Shown: positions 12,711 to 20,339 of the stretch, in pieces | How positions within the stretch are numbered: the first letter of the stretch is position 1 | Layout of the letters: each line of letters begins with the position of its first letter | NCBI GenBank assembly: GCA_000434635.1 | Contig: HF988111.1 | Location: 7,332 to 28,426, forward strand | Reading direction: 5' to 3' | Source of the DNA: Firmicutes bacterium CAG:110 | GTDB taxonomy: Bacteria; Bacillota; Clostridia; Oscillospirales; Oscillospiraceae | Length of the DNA: 21,095 bases | Notes under the pieces: generated by a model | What the model was told of the DNA's origin: nothing | Databases searched by the model: none | The model's input: the letters and a program-made list of their open reading frames with translations, nothing else | Made by a program: the position numbers and the translations under genes

Positions 12711-14420
12711 TCACGCTCCCTTCTTGTTCAGGCGGACGGCAAAGCTGGCATTCTGCCGGGTATCCGCCGCCTTAACGAAGGCCAGCAGCCCCCAGGCGCC
12801 GACCATGCTGGTGCCGCCGTTGCTCAGGAACGGGAATGTCACGCCGGTGAAGGGCAGAATATCCAGCGTGCCGAGACAGTTCAGAATGGTCTGAATGACC
12901 AGAATGCTGGCGGCGGTGCAGGAGCCGATGGAATAGAAGCTGCTTCGTGCGACCCGTGCGGTACGGATGGCAAAGAAGCCGTAGGCCGCCACGCACAGCA
13001 CCATCATCACCGCCACGATCAGCCCCCATTCCTCGGAGATGGTGGCAAAGGCGATGTCGGAATCCGCCGCGAACACGTGTTTCAGGAATCCCTGTCCCGG
13101 CCCCAGACCGAACAGGCCGCCGGAGGCCACGCACATCAGCGCCTGAACCTGCTGGTAACCGGCGTTCAGTGGATCGTCCCACACGTGCCGCCACACGGAA
13201 AACCGACGCAGAGCGTGGGGTGCGATCTTCAATGCCAGCACTCCGGCAAAGATCAGCGCCGTAACGGCCAGCGCCACGGTGCCCATACTGCCGGAACGAA
13301 GATACGCGATCACAAGGAAGGCGCAGAAGAAAATCAGCGCCGTGCCGAAATCGTTCATCAGGGCAAGCAGGCCGCAGATGAGAATGGAATAGGCGATAAA
13401 AATGTAAATATTCCGCTTACTCATGATTCTGTCCATGGTGGACGCGCCGGCATAGACGAAGCAGACCTTGCTCAGTTCCGACGGCTGTAAGGACAGCCCG
13501 CCGATGACCAGCCAGTTTTTCGCGCCGTAATACTCGGTGCCGAACACCAGCGTCACCATCAAAAAGCCCACGCCCGCCACCGTGGCCAGATACCGGACGA
13601 CCTTCGCCCGCTCCAAGTCCCGCAGCGACCAGCCGATGACGAGAAACGTCACCACCCCCAGCGCCATGGCGGCAAGCTGCTTCATGGTCTCCCCCGGCTT
13701 TACCGTGGCGATGGCGGCCATACCCATGGTACACAGGAAGAACGCCATGGTCTCCACCTCAAAGGACTTCCGGCGGATCATGCAGTAGAAAATGTACAGC
13801 AGCCACTGGCTCAGGAAAATGCCGCCGAAGCCCATGAGAACGCTGGCGATCGTCTCCTGCTCCCCGCCCAGCAGGAAGCCCAGCAGCATCAGGCACTGCA
13901 AGATGGACAGCACCATCAGATTCGCCACGCTGTCCCAGCCGCTGGCTGCCTTGGTGCGAAGCTCTGCCTGACGCGCCTCCTGATGCTCCGTAATGGGCTG
14001 GAGCTGCATTTCCACACCGCCGATGGAGATACGGTCTTTTGGCTTCAACGCGCAAATTTGAACCTTCCTGCCATTGACCAGCGTTCCGTCCTTGGAACCG
14101 GCGTCCGTGATCGTCCAGCTGCCGTCGTCGTACCGGGTCAGGACCGCATGGTTCCGGGACACGGTGGGAAAGTCGATGGTCACGTCGCTGGATTTGCTCC
14201 GGCCGATGACGTTTTCCCAATGGGTGATGGGGATTTGACTGCCGTCGGTCATGTTAAGCCACGCCCAGATCTCCGGCTCCCGCCGGAAGGTCAGCAGGGG
14301 CAGGACGCAGCGCAGAAGCAGTATGGCGCTGAGTATCGGTACGGTATAGCGAAGGATTCCCATATAGGAGCCTGCGTAGTTTTCCTGTGCCAGCGTCAGG
14401 GATTCCAGAATATTCTGCAT
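12711..14420 (-). CDS. FHA domain fused to RodA/FtsW/SpoVE-family glycosyltransferase
   Basis: A 569-residue membrane protein of the SEDS family, which polymerises lipid II into glycan strands. It starts with one membrane segment (about 20-43), then a forkhead-associated domain at about 50-140 with the phosphopeptide-binding motifs GRSKSSD (73-79), SRNHA (88-92) and SKDGTLVNG (109-117), then about ten helices carrying SEDS-typical sequences such as LSLQPSELSKVCF, NDFGTALIFF, GLFGLGPGQGFLKHVFAADSD and ISEEWG. ATG at 14418-14420 has AGGAGG 8 nt upstream. FHA domains read phosphothreonine, so control by a PrkC-like kinase is likely (inference; no kinase is in the window). A TTGACA occurs upstream (14489-14484), but its -10 is poor. 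Confidence 0.93.
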   Translation of the reverse strand: MQNILESLTLAQENYAGSYMGILRYTVPILSAILLLRCVLPLLTFRREPEIWAWLNMTDGSQIPITHWENVIGRSKSSDVTIDFPTVSRNHAVLTRYDDGSWTITDAGSKDGTLVNGRKVQICALKPKDRISIGGVEMQLQPITEHQEARQAELRTKAASGWDSVANLMVLSILQCLMLLGFLLGGEQETIASVLMGFGGIFLSQWLLYIFYCMIRRKSFEVETMAFFLCTMGMAAIATVKPGETMKQLAAMALGVVTFLVIGWSLRDLERAKVVRYLATVAGVGFLMVTLVFGTEYYGAKNWLVIGGLSLQPSELSKVCFVYAGASTMDRIMSKRNIYIFIAYSILICGLLALMNDFGTALIFFCAFLVIAYLRSGSMGTVALAVTALIFAGVLALKIAPHALRRFSVWRHVWDDPLNAGYQQVQALMCVASGGLFGLGPGQGFLKHVFAADSDIAFATISEEWGLIVAVMMVLCVAAYGFFAIRTARVARSSFYSIGSCTAASILVIQTILNCLGTLDILPFTGVTFPFLSNGGTSMVGAWGLLAFVKAADTRQNASFAVRLNKKGA

Positions 14421-14500
14421 ACCATCACCCTCCTTTCTTCGGGTAATTCTTATGTTTAATAAAATGACACATTTTCGTTCAGATGTCAAATGAACATTTT

Positions 14501-14529
14501 CTTAAGGCGAGCCGCAGTGTTGCCTTAAG
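14501..14529. other. Hairpin across the nfo stop codon
   Basis: CTTAAGGC (14501-14508) and GCCTTAAG (14522-14529) form a perfect 8-bp stem with a 13-nt loop. The nfo TAA stop lies inside one arm. No U-run follows on the nfo strand, so termination is uncertain; transcription from nfo may continue towards the RodA gene. Confidence 0.5.
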
Positions 14530-15352
14530 CTTCCATTTCCCGCAGAATTTTGATTTCCCCGGCGTAGCCGGGCAGCTCGTTGGGCGTTTCCAGAATCATG
14601 GGCTTGTCCTTTAGATACGGGTGATTCACAATGCGGCGGAAGGTTTCCAGCCCCAGACTGCCCTTTCCAAGACATTCATGGCGGTCTTTGTGGCTGGCAA
14701 AGGGGTTTTTGCTGTCGTTCAGGTGTAGGGCGTGCAGCCGGTCCAGACCAATCACCCGGTCAAATTCCGCCAGTACACCGTTCAGGTCGTTCACGATGTC
14801 GTAGCCGCCGTCGTAGACGTGACAGGTGTCCAGACACACGCCCACGTTTTCGCTTCCCACGGCGTCCAGAATGTCCCTGAGTTCCTCAAACCGTCCGCCG
14901 ATCTCGCTGCCCTTCCCCGCCATGGTTTCCAGCAGCACCGTCACCGGATAGTCGTGGCGCAGGGCGTTTTTCAGGGCGGCGGCAATGTAATCGATTCCCG
15001 CCTGGGTTCCCTGTCCCACATGGCTGCCGGGGTGGAAATTGTAGAAATTTCCAGGAAGCGCCGCCATGCGCCGCAGATCGTCCACCAGAATCCCCGCGGC
15101 AAAGGCTCTGGCGTCCGCGTCAGCGGTGCAGAGATTCATGGTATACGCCCCGTGGGCGACCAGTTTGCCAAAGTGATTTTCTTCCAGCATGGCGGCCGCC
15201 TTTGCCGCGTCCGCCGGGTCCTCAGGCTTGGCCTTGCTGCCCCGGGGATTCCGGGTAAAAAACGCGAAGGTATTCGCTCCAATGGACAGCGCGGTCTTCA
15301 CCATCGCCGCGTTTCCGCCGGATGCGGAAAGATGACAGCCAAAACAACCCAA
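14525..15352 (-). CDS. nfo: Deoxyribonuclease IV (AP endonuclease)
   Basis: Endonuclease IV cleaves DNA 5' to abasic sites in base-excision repair, using three zinc ions in a TIM barrel. Family motifs are all present: GCHLSASGG at the N-terminus, VAHGAYTMNL, FHPGSHVG, LLETMAGKGSEIGG, CLDTCHVYDGGYD, HLNDSKNPFASHKDRHECLGKG and MILETPNE, which supply the zinc-binding His, Glu and Asp residues. I place the start at TTG 15352-15350 (275 residues) because AAGGAG lies 8 nt before it; the frame could also start at GTG 15361, but that codon overlaps the AAGGAG. A good promoter lies directly upstream. Divergent from the WYL regulator gene. Confidence 0.93.
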   Translation of the reverse strand: MGCFGCHLSASGGNAAMVKTALSIGANTFAFFTRNPRGSKAKPEDPADAAKAAAMLEENHFGKLVAHGAYTMNLCTADADARAFAAGILVDDLRRMAALPGNFYNFHPGSHVGQGTQAGIDYIAAALKNALRHDYPVTVLLETMAGKGSEIGGRFEELRDILDAVGSENVGVCLDTCHVYDGGYDIVNDLNGVLAEFDRVIGLDRLHALHLNDSKNPFASHKDRHECLGKGSLGLETFRRIVNHPYLKDKPMILETPNELPGYAGEIKILREMEA

Positions 15353-15373
15353 AACAATCACTCCTTTTTGGGT

Positions 15374-15402
15374 ATTATAGCATATTCCAGAGGAAAAAGC
15401 AA
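15374..15402 (-). promoter_or_regulatory. SigA promoter of nfo
   Basis: On the minus strand TTGCTT (15402-15397) and TATAAT (15379-15374) are spaced by 17 bp, with TGC before the -10 (extended -10). The predicted start leaves only about 15 nt of leader before the TTG codon. Confidence 0.8.
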
Positions 15403-15431
15403 ATTTTCTCTTCCTCCCGGCAGCGCAGATG

Positions 15432-15440
15432 TGCTATAAT
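15432..15440 (+). promoter_or_regulatory. Extended -10 promoter of the WYL regulator gene
   Basis: TGC-TATAAT at 15432-15440 is an extended consensus -10 without a recognisable -35. It is back to back with the nfo promoter, whose -10 core has the identical TGCTATAAT. The two -10 boxes are about 55 bp apart, so a regulator bound between them could act on both genes. Confidence 0.7.
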
Positions 15441-15469
15441 GTCAGGAATAACCGCCGGGAGGAATTCTC

Positions 15470-16459
15470 ATGCCCAAGTCAGACAATCAGAAGCTGAAAA
15501 TCCTGTACATCCTCGACTACCTGCAAAAAAATTCTCACCAGGATCACCCGGTGAGATCGTCGGAGCTTCTTTCCATGCTGGAAGAGCACGATATTGTCTG
15601 CGACCGCAAAACCGTCTACTCGGACATTGCGGCCCTGCAGGATTACGGCGTGGACATTCTCTCCATTCCCGGAAAGAACGGCGGCTACTACATCGCCTCC
15701 CGGAATTTTGAGCTGCCGGAACTGAAGCTGCTCATCGACGCCGTCCAGTCCAGCCGCTTCCTCACGGAGAAAAAGTCCCGGGAACTGATCGAAAAGCTGT
15801 GCAGCCAGTGCAGCGTCCACGACGCAAGGCTCATGCGCCGGGACGTGCTGGTTTCCGGGCGGGTCAAAAGCATGAACGAATCCATTTACTTCAACGTGGA
15901 CGCCGTTCAGGAGGCCATCGCCCAGAATAAGCAGATCACCTTCCGGTATTTTGACTGGGACTTGGGCGGCAAACGGAAATACCGGGACAAAAGCTATCAG
16001 GCAAGCCCCTACGGTCTGTGTCAGGACAACGAAAACTGCTACCTGCTCGCCCACTCCCTGCGCCACGGCGTGACCTCCTACCGCCTTGACCGCATGAGCA
16101 ATATCCGCCTGGCGGGGGAAAGCCGCACCCCCTGCCCGGAACTGACGGGCAAGGCATTGGCGGAACATGCTTCCCGGCTGTTTCAGATGTTCTCCGGGGA
16201 GGAAACCGCCGTGAAGCTGCGCTTCGACCGGAGTCTGATCAACGTAGTGGTAGACCGCTTCGGCAAGGACATTCTTTTAATTCCGGACGGGGACGATCAT
16301 TTTGTCTTTACCGTCAATGTGGCGGTGTCCCCCATGTTCCTAAGCTGGGTCATCGGCTTCGGCGGCAAGGCGAAAATTTTGTATCCCCAAAGTGTGGCCG
16401 ATGCCTGCGTCCAGATGTGCCGGGAAGCGGCGAAACAATACCTAGACCAGCTTGAATGA
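15470..16459 (+). CDS. WYL-domain transcriptional regulator
   Basis: A 329-residue DNA-binding regulator. Residues 1-65 form a DeoR/HTH_11-type winged helix (LKILYILDYLQKNSHQDHPV, then RKTVYSDIAALQDYGVDI). A WYL domain lies at about 135-215 (YRDKSYQASPYGLCQDNENC, then YLLAHSLRHGVTSYRLDRM), and a WCX-type C-terminal extension at about 240-320. WYL domains bind ligands such as nucleic acid fragments or nucleotides in the cases studied; many act in DNA damage or phage defence control. ATG at 15470 has GGGAGG 7 nt upstream. Divergence from nfo makes an effect on that gene plausible but unproven. The last 18 bp overlap the tail of the lipoprotein gene on the other strand. Confidence 0.9.
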   Translation: MPKSDNQKLKILYILDYLQKNSHQDHPVRSSELLSMLEEHDIVCDRKTVYSDIAALQDYGVDILSIPGKNGGYYIASRNFELPELKLLIDAVQSSRFLTEKKSRELIEKLCSQCSVHDARLMRRDVLVSGRVKSMNESIYFNVDAVQEAIAQNKQITFRYFDWDLGGKRKYRDKSYQASPYGLCQDNENCYLLAHSLRHGVTSYRLDRMSNIRLAGESRTPCPELTGKALAEHASRLFQMFSGEETAVKLRFDRSLINVVVDRFGKDILLIPDGDDHFVFTVNVAVSPMFLSWVIGFGGKAKILYPQSVADACVQMCREAAKQYLDQLE

Positions 16460-16930
16460 GTCAAACACGTCCCGCCACACGATCTGGGACTTTTCCGTGG
16501 TGTCCGCGTCCCGGAGAACGGACAGACAGTAATGGTAGTTCCCGTCGTCCAGAATCACCGCCCTGCCCAGCTGGTCGCCGTTCTCCCCCGCCGATGCCCA
16601 GACGAAGTCATACCGCTTTGCCCCGTCCTGCGCCGTTTCCATCACCGTCAGATTGTCCGGGGTGTAGCCGGATATCCGCTGAATGGTGGCGCTCAGGTCC
16701 CCGCCGCTGACGGTCTCGACGATGATCTCATAGTCCTCGCTGAGATAGACCTGCTCCGAGTCGCTTTCCAGCACCGGCGCCACGGCGTTGTCCGGCAGGC
16801 GGACGGAAATTTCCCCCGGCTGCGCCATCACGGGCTGAACGATGTCGTCTGAAATTGTTTCCAGCGTTTCCTCCGAAGTACAGCCGCACAGAAGCGACGC
16901 CAGCGCCAGTAAAATCCAAAGCTTTTTCAC
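16442..16930 (-). CDS. Small lipoprotein of unknown function
   Basis: A 162-residue product starting at GTG 16930-16928, with GGGAGGG about 6 nt upstream; the open frame extends far upstream but only this start has a binding site. The signal peptide MKKLWILLALASLL is followed by the lipobox LCGC, so the mature protein should be a membrane-anchored lipoprotein outside the cell. The rest (for example SEDYEIIVETVSGGDLSATI and YHYCLSVLRDADTTEKSQ) looks like a compact alpha/beta domain. I do not recognise the family. It overlaps the WYL gene tail-to-tail by 18 bp and starts only 27 nt from the divergent plus-strand gene, so its promoter must lie within that gene. Confidence 0.8.
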   Translation of the reverse strand: MKKLWILLALASLLCGCTSEETLETISDDIVQPVMAQPGEISVRLPDNAVAPVLESDSEQVYLSEDYEIIVETVSGGDLSATIQRISGYTPDNLTVMETAQDGAKRYDFVWASAGENGDQLGRAVILDDGNYHYCLSVLRDADTTEKSQIVWRDVFDSFKLV

Positions 16931-16957
16931 AAAAATCCCTCCCGAAAGGAAATCAGT

Positions 16958-17437
16958 ATGAAAGATCTTCTCCTTCTTTACCTCGTTACAATCAATGCGG
17001 CCGGTTTTGTGCTTATGCTTGCGGACAAGCACAAGGCAAAGAAAAAACTCTGGCGCATTCCGGAAGCGACCCTGATGACCGTTGCGGCGCTGGGCGGAAG
17101 CGTGGGCAGTTTGCTGGGTATGTACACAGTGCGCCACAAGACGAAGCATCCCAAATTCACCATCGGAATCCCGCTGCTGCTGGCCGGTCGGATCGACGCG
17201 ACGCTGAACGCGGAAGTGGTCTTCGCGGACTACCAGAAAGCCCATCCCGAAGCCAACATCAAAATTGCGGCCTATTCCGACGATGTGGAGCAGGTCGCCA
17301 TCCCCGTCCGCAAGAGCGCCGACACGGCAACACTGCTGGCCGCTATCAATCAGGCACTGGCAGAGCTGGACGCTGACGGAACATTGACCGAGCTGTCGGT
17401 CAAGTATTTCGGGACGGATATTTCCAAGATGTCCTGA
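16958..17437 (+). CDS. DUF1294 membrane domain fused to C-terminal piece of a solute-binding protein
   Basis: A 159-residue chimera. Residues 1-75 are a DUF1294 protein: hydrophobic start, DKHKAKKKLWRIPEATLM, GGSVGSLLGMYTVRHKTKHP and KFTIGIPLLL, where the usual protein would continue for a last membrane helix of roughly ten more residues. From about residue 76 (nt 17183) it instead reads AGRIDATLNAEVVFADYQKA, then VAIPVRKSADTATLLAAINQ, LAELDADGTLTELSVKYFG and a short end. This is the C-terminal lobe ending of an SBP_bac_3 amino acid-binding protein. The frame is intact across the joint. ATG at 16958 has AAGGA about 8 nt upstream. It probably arose by a deletion joining two genes; whether the product functions is unknown. 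Confidence 0.8.
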   Translation: MKDLLLLYLVTINAAGFVLMLADKHKAKKKLWRIPEATLMTVAALGGSVGSLLGMYTVRHKTKHPKFTIGIPLLLAGRIDATLNAEVVFADYQKAHPEANIKIAAYSDDVEQVAIPVRKSADTATLLAAINQALAELDADGTLTELSVKYFGTDISKMS

Positions 17438-17453
17438 CCTTTGCAAAAAATCA

Positions 17454-17484
17454 CCGGGAGCAGCCCATTTTGGACTGCTCCCGG
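17454..17484. terminator. Bidirectional Rho-independent terminator
   Basis: CCGGGAGCAG (17454-17463) and CTGCTCCCGG (17475-17484) form a perfect 10-bp stem. On the plus strand it is followed by CTCTTTTCT, and on the minus strand by TGATTTTTT. It lies between the convergent chimeric gene and the large lipoprotein gene and can serve both. Confidence 0.9.
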
Positions 17485-17501
17485 CTCTTTTCTCCCAACG
17501 G

Positions 17502-18896
17502 TCAGTAGCCAAACATCCGGCTGACCACATTGCCGTCGATGGCGTTCAGGGTCAGCATGGGCTGGGTCACATAGTTCGCGCCCTTTTTCATGGACTCCGA
17601 GGCGTTGTCTCCGGGCTCATACCAGTCCCACGTTCCCCAGAAATCCCACACGGGAACGATCGTCCCCTGCAAGGAGCCTTTATCCCGGATGCGCATCAGC
17701 GACAAGGAAACCTTCGTAATCTCCACGTCCATGTATGTCTCGTCGCCGTTGATCTTGTCGATCTCCACAAGGCTGTGGGCTTCCGACGGGCCGATGACCA
17801 CCACGGGCAGCATGGTGTTTGCTATGGATGCAATGTCCTCAAAGGGCATAAGGGCGGTCTGCGTTTCCTTGACAACCGGCTCGGTGCTGGGAGCGTCCCA
17901 CTCAAAGGAAAGAATGCCGTCCCTTCCCACCGTGATCCAGACGCTTTCCATGTACCAGGAAACGGTATCCGCATTGGTTTCCTCTGAGCAGCGGTAAGTC
18001 CAGTACTGATGATCCTCTCCGATGGCTGGATCGCTGAACACACGATCCTCCCGGATGCCGGGAATGGGCAGGCCGTTTACGCTGGGGGTATAGCAAAGCT
18101 CCCAGGTGCCTTTCCGTTCGCCCTCTCTGGGCGTCTGCGCGTCGGCCAGAACCATATCGCCCAGCCCAAGCTCCCGCATCACCTCATCCGCCCTGGCAAT
18201 GGCGTCCTCTTTGGAAATGCTGCCCCAGTCGGTGCTGCGGTAATACTTGAAGTCGCTGTTGACAATTGTCGCGTTCGTCCAGTCCCCGCCGAAGCGGTTC
18301 ATGATGTTGATTTCGTACTTGGCTCCATCCACGGTGGCATCGCCGCTGACCTCATTGGGCGTTCCGGAATCCTCAAAGCCGTGGATGATGGGCTTTTCCT
18401 CCGGTGCCTTCGCCATTTCTGCGGTGTAATAGGCGATTAGCTCCTTCCGGCGTTCTTCCAGCTGCTCCGGCGTCTGTTCCGGGGCGTCCGGGTCGGCGTG
18501 CCATTTGGGGGAGTTGACAAAATCAATGGAATCCTGACACTCCTGCTTCGTCATGACAGTGCTGTAGAGCGGCTGTCCCTTCAAAAGCACCCGCAGTAGG
18601 GTGTCCACATCCTCCTGCGTAAAATCCCGGGGCGTCACGGTGGCGGTGGGAAGCGCCGTCCCCAGCTCCGCCACCACCTGTGCGTCGGCGTGGATGGTAA
18701 GTCTTCCCTCCTGACTGACCCAGTCCCCGGTGAATTTCTCCGGGAAGGTGTACTCCGTCTGCTCCCGGGCGCTCTGCTCCAAGAGCATCGCCTGATTGAC
18801 GGTGGTGGGTTCGGCGGGCGTCCGGCCTTTGCCGCATCCGGGCAGCATGGCAAGCGCCAGCGTGAAGGCGGCAAAACGAACTATTTTCTTTTTCAT
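17502..18896 (-). CDS. Large lipoprotein, possibly DUF6034 family, next to a two-component system
   Basis: A 464-residue secreted lipoprotein. The signal peptide MKKKIVRFAAFTLALAM and lipobox LPGC are clear; mature residues continue with a Pro/Thr linker. The body has motifs such as TFPEKFTGDWVSQEGRLTIH near the start and PVWDFWGTWDWYEPG near the end. I recall similar proteins grouped as DUF6034 in clostridial genomes, usually beside sensor kinases, but this is memory and not a search. ATG at 18894-18896 was chosen with AGGAAG about 9 nt upstream. It is the last gene of the response regulator and kinase operon, 57 nt after the kinase stop, and may be its output or an accessory sensor (inference). 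Catalytic motifs are not evident. Confidence 0.8.
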   Translation of the reverse strand: MKKKIVRFAAFTLALAMLPGCGKGRTPAEPTTVNQAMLLEQSAREQTEYTFPEKFTGDWVSQEGRLTIHADAQVVAELGTALPTATVTPRDFTQEDVDTLLRVLLKGQPLYSTVMTKQECQDSIDFVNSPKWHADPDAPEQTPEQLEERRKELIAYYTAEMAKAPEEKPIIHGFEDSGTPNEVSGDATVDGAKYEINIMNRFGGDWTNATIVNSDFKYYRSTDWGSISKEDAIARADEVMRELGLGDMVLADAQTPREGERKGTWELCYTPSVNGLPIPGIREDRVFSDPAIGEDHQYWTYRCSEETNADTVSWYMESVWITVGRDGILSFEWDAPSTEPVVKETQTALMPFEDIASIANTMLPVVVIGPSEAHSLVEIDKINGDETYMDVEITKVSLSLMRIRDKGSLQGTIVPVWDFWGTWDWYEPGDNASESMKKGANYVTQPMLTLNAIDGNVVSRMFGY

Positions 18897-18953
18897 GGTA
18901 ACACTTCCTTTCTTTGGATGGTTCCAGAATACCATAGCCAGAATCAAAAGAGT

Positions 18954-20339
18954 TTACCGGCACGTTACCGTTTGATTACCGATGACGATTCTGGCGGTCG
19001 TTCCTTCTCCGAGAGTGCTTTCCAGCACCAGCGTTCCGCCGTGGACGGCGGCAATCTCCCGCACCAGCGCCAGTCCCAGACCGAAACCGCCGTTTGCCTT
19101 GCTCCGGGAGGGGTCGCCCATGTAGAAGGGGTCGGTCACTCTTTGCAGATCTTTTTCGGGGATGCCCCGGCCATGGTCGGTGACGGTGAAGCCCATCTCC
19201 GACGCCTGAATCCGGATGGTCTGCCCCGACGCGGACGCCTTGGCGCTGTTTTCCACGAGATTGACAAGGGCAATGCACATCAAATCCTTGTCCACGGGCA
19301 GAATGTCCCCGTTGCAGGTGATTTCCAGAGAAGTTCCGTACTTTTCCATGATCGGCCGGGTCAGCTCCCGCACCTGGGTCAGCAGCTCCGGCACGGACAC
19401 CGGCGCTATCTTCGCATTCTTCTTCATGGAAAGCAGCGTCAGCAGCTTTCTGACCATGGTTTCCAGCCAGTGGAGCTGGGAATCCATGCTGGTAAGCAGC
19501 GCCTCCTGCTTTTCCTCCGGAAGATAAACGTTTCGCAGGGTATTCACGTTCAGAAGCAGCGACGTCAGGGGCGTTTTCAGCTCGTGGGTGACCGCGCCGA
19601 CAAAGAGCTTCTGCCGCTCGTTCTGTTCCCGAAGAGTGTCCACATGGGTCTCCACCGCCAGCGCCATCCGGTTGAAATTCCCCGCCAGAGTGCTCACTTC
19701 GTCCTGAGAAACGACAGGGACGCGCTGGCTGTAATTCCCGTCCGCGATGCTGCCGGCGGCCTCCGAAAGCCGGGACAGCGGGCGAAGCGTCCGGGAGATC
19801 ATCCAGTAAACCGCCCCAAGCCCCAAAAGGCCAATGGACAGCGCCAGCAGCGCAAACCGTCCGCTGAGCTGCCAGAGCTGGGAATATATGTAGGTGGCGT
19901 CCGCCGCCAGATACACGCTGCAATCCATCCCCCAGGCATCCGTGACCCTGCCCAGAATCAGAAAATGCCTGCCATTCACGCAAGCTTTGGCCGATTGTAT
20001 GCCGCCGTAACGGACATCCAGATAGCGTTCCGGGTCGATCTGGGCGGACGCGCTCAGGCACTCTCCATTGACCGTGAGGGCACTTCCCGGCACGCTGCAG
20101 GAACGGAAGCAGTAGGTCAGCAGCACTTTCCGGGAAAGCGAGTCAAGGCCGTCAGTGGAACTGCGGTAGACGGCTGTCCCGAAATCATCCACCAGATCAT
20201 TCAGGGTTTCCTCCGTGCTTTGCAGAAGGGCTTCATAGGACTGCTCCCGCACCTGCCAGAGCATGGCCGCCGTCAGGCTCACCGCCACGGCAAGCAGCAG
20301 CGCCGCGCAGAGAATTGTCAGTTTTGTTTTCAGCTTCAT
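18954..20339 (-). CDS. Sensor histidine kinase (HAMP, HisKA, HATPase)
   Basis: A 461-residue membrane kinase. Two membrane segments (about 7-28 and 162-182) flank an external sensor region of about 130 residues, with no family I recognise. A HAMP linker follows (about 183-235). The dimerisation domain has the H-box THELKTPLTS with the phosphorylated H252. The ATP-binding domain shows the N-box NLVENS (360-365), the G1 box DHGRGIP (388-394) and the G2 box GGFGLGLAL (417-425). The start codon overlaps the stop of the response regulator gene (ATGA), so the two are translationally coupled and form a pair. The signal is unknown; the downstream lipoprotein suggests a cell-envelope cue (inference). 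Confidence 0.94.
   Translation of the reverse strand: MKLKTKLTILCAALLLAVAVSLTAAMLWQVREQSYEALLQSTEETLNDLVDDFGTAVYRSSTDGLDSLSRKVLLTYCFRSCSVPGSALTVNGECLSASAQIDPERYLDVRYGGIQSAKACVNGRHFLILGRVTDAWGMDCSVYLAADATYIYSQLWQLSGRFALLALSIGLLGLGAVYWMISRTLRPLSRLSEAAGSIADGNYSQRVPVVSQDEVSTLAGNFNRMALAVETHVDTLREQNERQKLFVGAVTHELKTPLTSLLLNVNTLRNVYLPEEKQEALLTSMDSQLHWLETMVRKLLTLLSMKKNAKIAPVSVPELLTQVRELTRPIMEKYGTSLEITCNGDILPVDKDLMCIALVNLVENSAKASASGQTIRIQASEMGFTVTDHGRGIPEKDLQRVTDPFYMGDPSRSKANGGFGLGLALVREIAAVHGGTLVLESTLGEGTTARIVIGNQTVTCR

Noticed and set aside
16931..17530. N-terminal extension of the small lipoprotein frame to 362 residues
   Set aside because: The extra part runs opposite the chimeric gene, has no motifs, and would bury the lipoprotein signal peptide inside the protein; GTG at 16930 has a strong ribosome binding site.
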